Source of the DNA: Thalassotalea sp. G2M2-11
GTDB lineage: Bacteria; Pseudomonadota; Gammaproteobacteria; Enterobacterales; Alteromonadaceae
Reading direction: 5' to 3'
Assembly (NCBI RefSeq): GCF_017168195.1
Contig: NZ_JADNYL010000002.1
Coordinates: forward strand, 992,001 to 1,056,000
Length of the DNA stretch: 64,000 bases
Positions 1 through 9,752 of this stretch are shown one piece after another. Position 1 is the stretch's first letter; every line of letters starts with the position of its first letter. The position numbers and the translations under genes were made by a program. Below the pieces are notes generated by a model that did no database searches, was not told the DNA's origin, and saw only the letters and a list, made by a program, of their open reading frames with translations.

Positions 1-7
1 CTCAACA

Positions 8-844
8 TTATTCATAAATTTTCAACTTAGTGATAAATTGGTTGTGCTCTTGCACAGGTATCGCTTGACGAATTTTTGCTAAGTGCGCTAAATCTACATC
101 AGCACTGATGATGCCGACACCTTGTTGCTTACAGGTAATAATTTTCCCCCAAGGATCAATGATCATGCTATGCCCCCAGGTCTCTCTACCGTTTTCATGG
201 TTTCCTACTTGTGCAGCAGCTACAATATAAACTTGATTCTCAATTGCTCGCGCCCTTAATAAGGTTTCCCAGTGTGCTTGACCTGTGACCTTAGTAAAAG
301 CACTGGGCACTGTGATGACATTCGCACCTAACTGCCTTAGTGCTCGGAACAATTCAGGAAAGCGCAAATCATAACAAATCGTTAACCCTAAAGTAACTCC
401 TGCCATGGTCAATGTTGTCAGTTCATTTCCTGGATGAGTATAACGAGACTCTAAATAATTTCGTTCACTGTCTTGCACTTCAACATCAAACAAATGCACT
501 TTTTGGTATTGCGCTAGCATTTCACCACTAGGTGAAAACACACAACAAGTATTGGTGAATTTATTCGATTGAGGATGAAATAAAGGAATGCTGCCTGCAA
601 CTAAAGTAATTTGATGCTTGGCAGCTAATTTCGCTAAAGCTGTGGTCAACTCGCAAGAGGCTTCATTTTGTTGCGCCAAGACTAGTTGTGCCTTGTCTCT
701 TCCACCAAAATATAAACAGCACTCAGGTAACACCACAATGTGCTCATCTGTGATGCTTAACTGCTTGAGCTGTTGTTCTATGGTGGCTAAGTTTTGCTGC
801 ACATCAGGCACTGATGTCATTTGTATAGCAGTTAATTTAGCCAT
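8..844 (-). CDS. Carbon-nitrogen hydrolase (nitrilase superfamily, Nit1-like amidase)
   Basis: A 278-residue cytoplasmic hydrolase. The nitrilase-family catalytic triad is visible: Glu41 in LPECCLYFGG, Lys115 in YQKVHLFD and Cys157 in TICYDLRFPELFR. Close relatives are the Nit1/YbeM group, which act as deaminated-glutathione amidases; the substrate here is inferred only. I chose the ATG at 844 (MAKLTAIQM) because the reading frame upstream of it is antisense-like basic sequence and the family starts at this point. The start overlaps the stop of the yhdP-like gene by 8 bases (ATGGCTAA), so the two are translationally coupled. The stop lies 8 bases from the window edge. Confidence 0.88.
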   Translation of the reverse strand: MAKLTAIQMTSVPDVQQNLATIEQQLKQLSITDEHIVVLPECCLYFGGRDKAQLVLAQQNEASCELTTALAKLAAKHQITLVAGSIPLFHPQSNKFTNTCCVFSPSGEMLAQYQKVHLFDVEVQDSERNYLESRYTHPGNELTTLTMAGVTLGLTICYDLRFPELFRALRQLGANVITVPSAFTKVTGQAHWETLLRARAIENQVYIVAAAQVGNHENGRETWGHSMIIDPWGKIITCKQQGVGIISADVDLAHLAKIRQAIPVQEHNQFITKLKIYE

Positions 845-3800
845 CAATTTTATCCTGCTTTTCTTTGGTTTTATTCGCCTTCTCACCCAAGTCTTTTTCA
901 GGATCAACCGTGGTTAGTGAATCATTTTTCTCACTAGGTAAATTCTCAACGATTTGCGGTGGAGAATCACGACCAACACTAATATTTTGGGTTTTACGAT
1001 CAACTTCCCTAAAATTTGGTTTATCTATGCTACCTGTCACTTCGAACTTATACTCAGACACCACCTTTGAGGTGATCACTTCATCAATGGCAATACCAGC
1101 AAGGAAAGTAACAGGGTTTAACGTGGCGATCCAAGCTATCGCAGGTAAGCTCGAAGTTACATTTGGCTTATAAGACATACGATAGTCAAGCTCTTCACTA
1201 TTTAAGTCAGTATTACCTTTTACCGTTAAATCACCAGCATTGCCTTTTAAAAAGGTATTTTTAGTGTAAATGACGCCATCTCGTAACTGAAAATCCCCTT
1301 TTACTTCACTATAAAACATGCCATCACTGAAAATATCACGGAAATCGAATTTGAGCTTACGCACTAAGGATTGCAAGCTCAGTATTGAAAATGCTCGTGC
1401 TTGATCGGGTACTTCAGATAGATAGCCTTCATCTAATTTACCCGTCAATTCACCATTTAACTGTGCAATAGCAAAATCATGTGGGCCGCCACGCCAATGT
1501 AGGTCAAAACTCGATTTTAAGCCGCTGTCTTTCACTGTTGAAGGTATAGCCAAACGCTCTAACTCTCGTTCTATATCGTTAGAAGATAATGAGCCAACAA
1601 TTTGGCTCTCAGACGAGGTTTCGTCATGGTGCCAAAGCACATCAAAACTTAATTTATTGCCTTTACGTTTAGCGACAAAATTTTTCATGGTGACAAGTTC
1701 AGGTTTTGACCGCTCAAGGGCAAAGGTCACCTCGCCTAAATTTAAATTACCATAACGACAATCGAGGCAATCAAAGCGCATTGGCGGTAACCCGCGAAAT
1801 AACTCATCATTTTTATGTGAGTCAAAGACACTGGTGAGCTGTTCCTTTGCCTGCTGTTGCTTAGGACCAAACAGTAACTTATCTGGGGACAATCGAATAA
1901 AGTCAGCATTAACATCTAATCCTTGTGTATGCCAGTCAGGATAAAATTTTACTGCCGCCCTTGCTTCTTTACTGCTTAATTCTAACAGCCACCAACTCAA
2001 CTGATCTTCTAAATTAAATGACACGCCATGAATGGCCTCATCCCAAAAAGTTAATGTTGCAATATCACCACGAATTCTCTCCGGTTGCGCTAACAAGCCT
2101 CTTTGAGCGGGTAATTGCGGCTCACTCTTCTCAAGACTGTCAATAATATCGATGATCAAAGGTTGCCACTGAAAAAAGTCTGCTTCCGCCAAATTAGTGG
2201 TGATATGAAAACCACTCATCGGGAGATACATAGGTTCATCGCCCAATATCAAATGAGCCTGTGAAAAGGCCACTTGTTGGTGCTCAAGATTTCCGTAAAA
2301 ATTTAATTGTTCACCAATTTGGGCATCAATGGTCGATTGTTCTTTGTCACCAAACACACTGACCGATGCCGTCACTTGTTGTTCTGGTGTTTTTTGATAT
2401 GGCGCCGGTAAATTCAATTGTAACTGACTCAACTCAGAATCAAGGTTCAGTTGATAAGTAAATTTACCATCATGACGATTACTTAGTACTAACTGACCTT
2501 GCCAGTTAAGCTCACCCGAGCCATATGAACGCAATAACGGAGGAAGTTGTTGTTGCCATTGTTGCTCTTGCCAATGAGCAGACAACAAGATGTCTGTACG
2601 ATAACTATTTTCCTGAGCTTGTGCCGTTACAGCAAATTTCATTGGCATACCTCGCCAAACAGCACTTAGCCCATCAGTGGTAATTTGATCATTTTCGAAA
2701 CTGAGCGAGCCATTGAGCTGGCTAAAATGCATTTGTGGTGACTGTAAGTCGATAACATTATCTTTAAATGTAATATTCCCTTTGGCAATTGCACTGTCAG
2801 TATCATTTAACGGCAATAACAGATGAAAATCACCAGCGATTTTCTCACTGACCACGACTTGCTCAAGCACAGCGCCAACACTATCACTAAATGGGCTTGT
2901 CATCATTAAATTAGCAATAAGCGCAGGGTTTGTTCCATCAAATGTCGCATCAACCATTAAGGTTTGTTGTTCAGAAAGATCTTCGATTGCCGCTTCAACC
3001 CCTTTCACTTCAATACCACTTAAGGTGCCATCACGACCAGTGATCAACATACTGTTATTTGTAAAATTTAAATTAGCATTAAAATGTTCTATCGCTGGCC
3101 AGCCCTGGTCAAATTTAAACGAAGCGTTAGTTAGTTCAGCATCCACAACAAAAATTCCATTTCCTTCACCATAAGGAAATGCAGTTAAAGGACCGTTTAT
3201 CATCACAACAGCTTGCGCTAATTGCCCTTTAACCAGAGCAGCGTTTAAATAATTAACTAAGTTCTCCCCCATTAATAAATGAGGATAAAAGCTCGGTGCA
3301 TCCACTACATTTGCTTTAGTGGCTGTTGCCAGTAACGACAACTCAATATCTTTTTCCGGCTGCTTAAACACCGCCAATTCACCACTAAGGGTTAATTGTT
3401 TTGAAGAAAATTGAAAATCATCCGACGATAGTTGCCAGCCGTCTGTTTGTTCAACAAAATCCAATGATGATGTCAGAGATTGATACTGAATCGGCCTAGC
3501 AAAGTGTTGAGCAAAATCTAACGCACCTTGCTCAGCGTGAATGTTGGCGTGCAATTTTCCTGGTTGATAGATCAGCTCTCCACTGAGGTTTTCAACACCA
3601 GGAATGCCATCACCGTACTGAGTATTAACTTGAGCAAGACTGGCAACTAACGACATACCGTTAGGTTTTTTCTGCCAAAAGATATCGTGTAATTCTCCGG
3701 TTGGTGCCAGTTTTTTAATCAGCGAACGAGTCTGCTCATCTTTTACCAATAAAGGAAGTAAGTGAGCACTTCCTGCGATATCTACATTAGAAATATAGCT

Positions 3801-4802
3801 TGTTTGCGTTTGACCATTTTGTTGCAGACTAAAAGTCAGCGGCTGCCATTGATGCTTATTTGATGTCACATCAATGGGTGAAGAATACACGGTTAACTGA
3901 TCGGGTTGCGCCAAGTTGTCAATCATTACCTGGCCTTGTTCAATATTGAGCGTATTGATCTTGCCATTATATTGCCAGGCAATCTGGTTCTGTCCCAAGG
4001 CTAATTGCAATCTATCCAACTGCCCCTGATCAATTGACAGCCAAGCATCAAAATTAATGGTTGAATGAGTATTTTCGTCAGCAATCGCTAACACTTTACC
4101 TAACCATGGTGTGATATTAAGCTGATTAGCAGCCAAGTACAGCGTGCCCTGCATATCTTCAACATGCTCACCTTGCACATCCAACTTAATGCGTAAATTA
4201 TTTGAGGTAATGCCATCAACAATAACATTACCTTCTGCACGATGGTTATTTCCTTGGTTAAGCCAATGGAGGGAATCGATCAACAAAGTACGACTACCTT
4301 GCTTAGTTCGATAAATGACTTGACTGTTATTAACTGAAAATCGACCTATTTGTGAAAAAAACAACTCAGTCAAATTGCTCAATAATGCTGAATTATTATT
4401 CGAAACCTCAGTTTCTGAAACAATGGTTTTATCAAACAGAACTTTCACCCCACTTAGTGAAAAATCCTTAGTGATTAAGCGTCTATTCTTAATGCTTTGC
4501 CAAAAATCAACATTAAGATCAAACGCTTGTACATATATTTCTGCTTCATCAGTTTGCAGCAAGCTCACATTTGATGCCACTAACGTCGGGCCTGAGCTTT
4601 GCCAGCCCATATTTAATGCCCCGATGATAATATTACTGTTATAGGTTTGATTAATATAATCTTGTAGGTCAGTGCGGTAGTTATGAGCGTAAGGTAACAG
4701 TAAACGCAAGGCACTGATCAACACAGCAAAGATCACCAAAAAAATGGCGATACTTTTGTATGCTCTGTTTAACCAGCGGTTAGAAACCTTCGAAATACTC
4801 AT
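837..4802 (-). CDS. yhdP: YhdP family AsmA-like phospholipid transport protein
   Basis: A 1321-residue protein with a single N-terminal membrane anchor (about residues 18-36), followed by a very long beta-rich periplasmic region and an AsmA-like C-terminal part (about 1000-1260). The C-terminus is charged and low in complexity. YhdP, TamB and YdbH are known as bridge-like carriers of phospholipid from inner to outer membrane in Enterobacteria. Its length matches the E. coli protein (about 1270). It lies 85 bases downstream of rng and overlaps the nitrilase gene, the usual rng-yhdP neighbourhood. Function is by family, not shown by the sequence alone. Confidence 0.9.
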   Translation of the reverse strand: MSISKVSNRWLNRAYKSIAIFLVIFAVLISALRLLLPYAHNYRTDLQDYINQTYNSNIIIGALNMGWQSSGPTLVASNVSLLQTDEAEIYVQAFDLNVDFWQSIKNRRLITKDFSLSGVKVLFDKTIVSETEVSNNNSALLSNLTELFFSQIGRFSVNNSQVIYRTKQGSRTLLIDSLHWLNQGNNHRAEGNVIVDGITSNNLRIKLDVQGEHVEDMQGTLYLAANQLNITPWLGKVLAIADENTHSTINFDAWLSIDQGQLDRLQLALGQNQIAWQYNGKINTLNIEQGQVMIDNLAQPDQLTVYSSPIDVTSNKHQWQPLTFSLQQNGQTQTSYISNVDIAGSAHLLPLLVKDEQTRSLIKKLAPTGELHDIFWQKKPNGMSLVASLAQVNTQYGDGIPGVENLSGELIYQPGKLHANIHAEQGALDFAQHFARPIQYQSLTSSLDFVEQTDGWQLSSDDFQFSSKQLTLSGELAVFKQPEKDIELSLLATATKANVVDAPSFYPHLLMGENLVNYLNAALVKGQLAQAVVMINGPLTAFPYGEGNGIFVVDAELTNASFKFDQGWPAIEHFNANLNFTNNSMLITGRDGTLSGIEVKGVEAAIEDLSEQQTLMVDATFDGTNPALIANLMMTSPFSDSVGAVLEQVVVSEKIAGDFHLLLPLNDTDSAIAKGNITFKDNVIDLQSPQMHFSQLNGSLSFENDQITTDGLSAVWRGMPMKFAVTAQAQENSYRTDILLSAHWQEQQWQQQLPPLLRSYGSGELNWQGQLVLSNRHDGKFTYQLNLDSELSQLQLNLPAPYQKTPEQQVTASVSVFGDKEQSTIDAQIGEQLNFYGNLEHQQVAFSQAHLILGDEPMYLPMSGFHITTNLAEADFFQWQPLIIDIIDSLEKSEPQLPAQRGLLAQPERIRGDIATLTFWDEAIHGVSFNLEDQLSWWLLELSSKEARAAVKFYPDWHTQGLDVNADFIRLSPDKLLFGPKQQQAKEQLTSVFDSHKNDELFRGLPPMRFDCLDCRYGNLNLGEVTFALERSKPELVTMKNFVAKRKGNKLSFDVLWHHDETSSESQIVGSLSSNDIERELERLAIPSTVKDSGLKSSFDLHWRGGPHDFAIAQLNGELTGKLDEGYLSEVPDQARAFSILSLQSLVRKLKFDFRDIFSDGMFYSEVKGDFQLRDGVIYTKNTFLKGNAGDLTVKGNTDLNSEELDYRMSYKPNVTSSLPAIAWIATLNPVTFLAGIAIDEVITSKVVSEYKFEVTGSIDKPNFREVDRKTQNISVGRDSPPQIVENLPSEKNDSLTTVDPEKDLGEKANKTKEKQDKIDG

Positions 4803-4887
4803 CTACCTACTTAATTCTCTTTGCTCTTAATAAACCTGTGAAAACGTATTGCTCCTCCTTGAGTAGAACGCTTTATTGCTAAAATGG

Positions 4888-6363
4888 TTACATCATAACC
4901 ACATCAAATTGCTCTTGGTTGTACATATTTTCCGTTTGAATCTTAATTTGCTTACCAATAAACACTTCTAATTCTGCCAAATTATGATATTCATCATTAA
5001 TTAATGATTCACTAACGGCTGAAGACGCGTAAACAATAAACTTATCCGTATCGTAGGCACGATTGACCCGGACAATTTCTCTCAAGATTTCAAAGCATAC
5101 CGTTTCTACGGTTTTTAAATGTCCACGTCCGTGACAAACCGAGCACTCACCACATAATACATGCTCTAAACTTTCTCGCGTGCGCTTACGGGTCATTTCA
5201 ACTAAACCTAAGGCGGAAAAGCCACTAATACTGTATTTGACGTTATCTTTCATCATTGCCATATCTAGGCTATGTAACACACGTCGCTGATGGTCTTCAT
5301 CTAACATATCAATAAAATCAACAATGATAATACCACCTAAATTACGTAATCGTAACTGTCGAGCAATTGCTTGTGTGGCCTCAATATTGGTATTAAAAAT
5401 AGTTTCTTCAAGATTTCGATGCCCAACAAAAGCCCCAGTATTAATATCTATGGTGGTCATGGCCTCAGTTTGGTCAATAATTAAATAACCACCAGATTTT
5501 AGTTCTATTTTTCGGTGTAATGCTCGCTGAATTTCATTTTCAACATCAAACAAATCAAAAATCGGTCGCTCACCCGGATAATATTCCAACGTACCGGCTA
5601 ACTCGGGAACAAATTCTTGGGTAAAAGTACTTAACTGATCAAACGTCAATTTAGAATCCACCCGAATACGCTCTAGATCAATACCAACAAAATCTCTTAT
5701 TACTCGAAATGCCAGTGATAAATCTTGGTAAATGGCAGTACTGGTTTGTTTACGCTGTTTACGTTCAAGCACTTTTGCCCATACACGGCGTAAAAATTCC
5801 GCATCATGACGAAGCTCATCATCACCCGCGCCCTCTGCTGCAGTTCTAACAATAAAGCCGTGGTTTTCTGAACAATAAGGCGTGACGATATCGCGTAAGC
5901 GCTTACGCTCATCAATATCTTCGATACGTTGTGAAATTCCTGCATAGTCAGCATTTGGCATTAGTACTAAATAGCGTGCCGCCACAGTGATATCAGTGGT
6001 TAACCTCGCGCCTTTGGTTCCCAGCGGATCTTTCACTACTTGTACAACTATGTATTGGCCTTCATGCACTAGGCTGCGAATATCAGGTACTTGTTCCTTC
6101 CGTTCCTCTTTACGCTCATCATTATTAAGGATCAGTTTGGAATTAATATCTGAGGCATGCAAAAATGCCGCCTTTTCAAGATTGATATCAACAAATGCCG
6201 CCTGCATCCCCGGTAATACACGGATCACTTTGCCAAGATAAATATTACCAACCAGACCACGTTTTGCTTCACGCTCAACGTGAACTTCCTGCAGTACTCC
6301 ATTTTCAATTAATGCGACTCGCGTTTCACTTGGGGTCACATTAATGAGTAATTCACCACTCAT
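4888..6363 (-). CDS. rng: Ribonuclease G
   Basis: A 491-residue endoribonuclease of the RNase E/G family, which matures the 5' end of 16S rRNA and degrades mRNA. Visible features: the start SGELLINVTPSETRVA, an S1-type segment ending in AAFLHASDI, the two catalytic aspartates in TTIDINTGAFVG and IIVDFIDM, and the zinc-link cysteines in CGECSVCHGRG. It lacks the long C-terminal scaffold of RNase E, which supports RNase G. I chose the second of two adjacent ATGs (6363) because AGGA then sits at normal spacing and the protein aligns with E. coli RNase G. It follows maf by 11 bases in the mre-maf-rng run. Confidence 0.95.
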   Translation of the reverse strand: MSGELLINVTPSETRVALIENGVLQEVHVEREAKRGLVGNIYLGKVIRVLPGMQAAFVDINLEKAAFLHASDINSKLILNNDERKEERKEQVPDIRSLVHEGQYIVVQVVKDPLGTKGARLTTDITVAARYLVLMPNADYAGISQRIEDIDERKRLRDIVTPYCSENHGFIVRTAAEGAGDDELRHDAEFLRRVWAKVLERKQRKQTSTAIYQDLSLAFRVIRDFVGIDLERIRVDSKLTFDQLSTFTQEFVPELAGTLEYYPGERPIFDLFDVENEIQRALHRKIELKSGGYLIIDQTEAMTTIDINTGAFVGHRNLEETIFNTNIEATQAIARQLRLRNLGGIIIVDFIDMLDEDHQRRVLHSLDMAMMKDNVKYSISGFSALGLVEMTRKRTRESLEHVLCGECSVCHGRGHLKTVETVCFEILREIVRVNRAYDTDKFIVYASSAVSESLINDEYHNLAELEVFIGKQIKIQTENMYNQEQFDVVMM

Positions 6364-6374
6364 CATTTTTCCTA

Positions 6375-6968
6375 TTACTGGTCATCTGGCTGTTGTAATG
6401 CTGAGTTCAAACCAAACTCTGCTAATAATTGTGTTGTTTCACATAAAGGTAAACCTACGACTGCGCTGTAACTTCCTGTTATTCTTTTCACAAATTGCCC
6501 CGCTATTCCTTGGATGCCATAAGAACCAGCTTTATCTTTAGGCTCTCCGGTTCGCCAATAGTTCAACATCTCGCATTGTGTTAATTGCTTAAACTCCACT
6601 TCGGTAGATATTACCATTGACTTGATTAATGAACCCTGAACAACAGCGATTGCTGTTAAGACCAAATGACTTCGCCCCGAAAGCATAGCTAAATGTGTTA
6701 GACACTGTTGCTGGTTTTCTGGTTTGCCTAAAATACAGCCATCTTGCACAACGCAAGTGTCTGAGCCTAATATAATTGTAGTATCTGACTGATCATTCGC
6801 AATATATTGCGCTTTTTCTCTAGCTAAACGCTCAACATATTGTTCGGGTGTTTCATCAGCTAATTCACTTTCATCAATATTGGCAGGCAAACAGGCAAAC
6901 TCATAACCAAGTTGAGCCAATAATTCACGTCGTCGTGGTGATTGAGAAGCTAAAATAAGAGAGTTCAT
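6375..6968 (-). CDS. maf: Maf family nucleoside triphosphate pyrophosphatase (YhdE-like)
   Basis: A 197-residue cytoplasmic house-cleaning enzyme that hydrolyses dTTP/UTP and modified nucleotides to monophosphates. The Maf signature SQSPRRRELL is at residues 8-17, DESE and the LGSDT segment follow, and KDKAGSYGIQG lies in the C-terminal half. This arrangement matches YhdE rather than the YceF paralogue, and YhdE also sits between mreD and rng in E. coli. It starts one base after the mreD stop and ends 11 bases before the rng start, so it is part of the same transcription unit. Confidence 0.93.
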   Translation of the reverse strand: MNSLILASQSPRRRELLAQLGYEFACLPANIDESELADETPEQYVERLAREKAQYIANDQSDTTIILGSDTCVVQDGCILGKPENQQQCLTHLAMLSGRSHLVLTAIAVVQGSLIKSMVISTEVEFKQLTQCEMLNYWRTGEPKDKAGSYGIQGIAGQFVKRITGSYSAVVGLPLCETTQLLAEFGLNSALQQPDDQ

Positions 6969-6969
6969 A

Positions 6970-7449
6970 TTATCTAATTTTAAAATGACGTCGTATTTTT
7001 CGAAGTAATAAAAATGCCCAAGGCCACAAAATAATTGATGTTAGTACAGGGTATAAGTAACTCGGTAAAAAGACGATATCCAATAAAAAGCGTTGAAACC
7101 AAAACACCAGTAAATGATATAAAGCGGAAAGTACACCGACAATCAGCGCCTGCTGCCATACTGAAAAGTTTCGAATTTTTTGATAATTGCCAGCAATAAT
7201 ATAAACCGATAGCGCCATAGCAGCGGCATGCACCCCGAGTACAGAACCTAATAACACATCAAGCAGAAACCCCATGATCCATGCAGTAACCACATTGACT
7301 CGGCTAGGCAACGCTAAGCACCAGTAGATTAATGCCACCAATACCCAATCAGGACGAAACGCATCAGCGCCAAGGGGTAACGGCATAATAGAAGCCATTA
7401 AGGCTACTAACAAAGTCAATATGATCACTATACCATTATGAGCGAACAT
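6970..7449 (-). CDS. mreD: Rod shape-determining protein MreD
   Basis: A 159-residue integral inner-membrane protein with about five hydrophobic segments, of the MreD family, which links MreC to the elongation machinery. Ending in WPWAFLLLRKIRRHFKIR, it has the short basic tail usual for MreD. The ATG at 7449 is preferred over the in-frame GTG at 7452 because AAAGGAG lies seven bases upstream of the ATG. The start overlaps the end of mreC by 14 bases, indicating coupled translation. Confidence 0.92.
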   Translation of the reverse strand: MFAHNGIVIILTLLVALMASIMPLPLGADAFRPDWVLVALIYWCLALPSRVNVVTAWIMGFLLDVLLGSVLGVHAAAMALSVYIIAGNYQKIRNFSVWQQALIVGVLSALYHLLVFWFQRFLLDIVFLPSYLYPVLTSIILWPWAFLLLRKIRRHFKIR

Positions 7450-8323
7450 CACTTTGCTCCTTTAACGCGGCCAGATCATCTTTTGATGAAAATATCTTGG
7501 TGGGTTTTTCTGGCCAGAGTAGTAACAAATAACGCAATCGATCAATTTGTGCTATCGGCTCACTCTGCACTAAGGCAAATGGGCGTGATTCATCTTGTCG
7601 CACTGCTGATACTCTTGCCACAGGATACCCTTCAGGGTACTTACCGCCAAGGCCTGAAGTGACCAGTAAATCACCCACTTTAATATCAGTACTGTGCGGC
7701 ACATAGTTGTGGCTCAGTCGGCCAATATTCCCTGTGCCATTAGCAACTAAACGTACACCATTACGTTTGATCCTCACAGGCACTGCATGTGTAACATCGG
7801 TGATCAGCAGTACTCGACTTGATATGGTGCCAACGTGGAGAATTTGCCCAACAATGCCCTTGTCATCAATCACCGCTTGTCCTTCAAACAAGCCGTCATT
7901 CGCTCCACGATTGATCACGACCTGATGAGAATAGGGGTCGCTATCAACCGATAAAATTTCAGCCACCATTTTTTTAGTATCGGTGCGCACAGGAGAAGCG
8001 AGTAAGGAACGAAGTCGATCATTTTCTTGTTTCAGAATATTAAGCTGCATTATTTGCTCCTGATAACGCAGCTCATTAGTCTTATATTGTTGATTTTGCT
8101 CAATTAATTGTTGCCGCGTTACTAAGTTTTCTCTCGCCCAATCTAATGCTAATTTGGGTGTTGTGGCTAAATATTGCAACGGGCTTACCATAGATTGCAA
8201 ATAGCCCCGAACAAACTCGAAACTATTCATCTTATGATCAAAAAAAATCAATAAACTAGAACAAATCAGCACCAGAACTAGCCGGTGCTGAGGTGAGGGT
8301 CCATGTTTAAATATGGGATTCAT
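7436..8323 (-). CDS. mreC: Rod shape-determining protein MreC
   Basis: A 295-residue bitopic protein: one membrane helix near residues 15-30, a coiled coil at about 68-105, then a two-lobed beta domain containing the family segments DPYSHQVVINRGANDG and GLGGKYPEGYPVARV. MreC organises the peptidoglycan elongation complex with MreD, RodA and PBP2. It lies 207 bases downstream of mreB, with a nested inverted repeat between them, so mreC and mreD may be expressed at a different level from mreB. Confidence 0.95.
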   Translation of the reverse strand: MNPIFKHGPSPQHRLVLVLICSSLLIFFDHKMNSFEFVRGYLQSMVSPLQYLATTPKLALDWARENLVTRQQLIEQNQQYKTNELRYQEQIMQLNILKQENDRLRSLLASPVRTDTKKMVAEILSVDSDPYSHQVVINRGANDGLFEGQAVIDDKGIVGQILHVGTISSRVLLITDVTHAVPVRIKRNGVRLVANGTGNIGRLSHNYVPHSTDIKVGDLLVTSGLGGKYPEGYPVARVSAVRQDESRPFALVQSEPIAQIDRLRYLLLLWPEKPTKIFSSKDDLAALKEQSDVRS

Positions 8324-8434
8324 CGAGAATATGGGTTCTCTTCGCTATTTAATATATTAATCAATTGATAAACACTAATTTTCTAAATGAAAAATAATCA
8401 GTAAACATCATAGCATTACTTTATGCGCCGATAG

Positions 8435-8508
8435 TTCACTTTATAACAAGGAAAAAGCACGGAGTTGATAACTATCAATGAGTACATTTGACACCGTTAT
8501 AAAGTGAA
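8435..8508. repeat. Nested inverted repeat between mreB and mreC
   Basis: Two perfect 13-base arms, TTCACTTTATAAC at 8435-8447 and GTTATAAAGTGAA at 8496-8508, are separated by 48 bases. Inside them lies a second pair, TTGATA at 8465-8470 and TATCAA at 8473-8478. In the mreB transcript this would form a long stem closed by a small inner hairpin. It is not followed by a U-run, so it is not a standard terminator. Possible roles are RNA stabilisation, processing, or a regulator site. Confidence 0.55.
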
Positions 8509-8530
8509 ATAGCAAGTATAAATATTGCTA

Positions 8531-9592
<1,062 letters not shown>

Positions 9593-9752
9593 CTACCTCA
9601 CCACAGCAAAAATGCTACAGCGTAATGAAATTATTTTTGTAATTGCCGCTAATCATACCGCAGACTTTACAAGAAGTGATGCCTGTTTTTGTAAAAAATG
9701 GCAGTTTTTTGCATTTTTTTTCACAAAACATTAAAAACTGACGCTTTCACCG

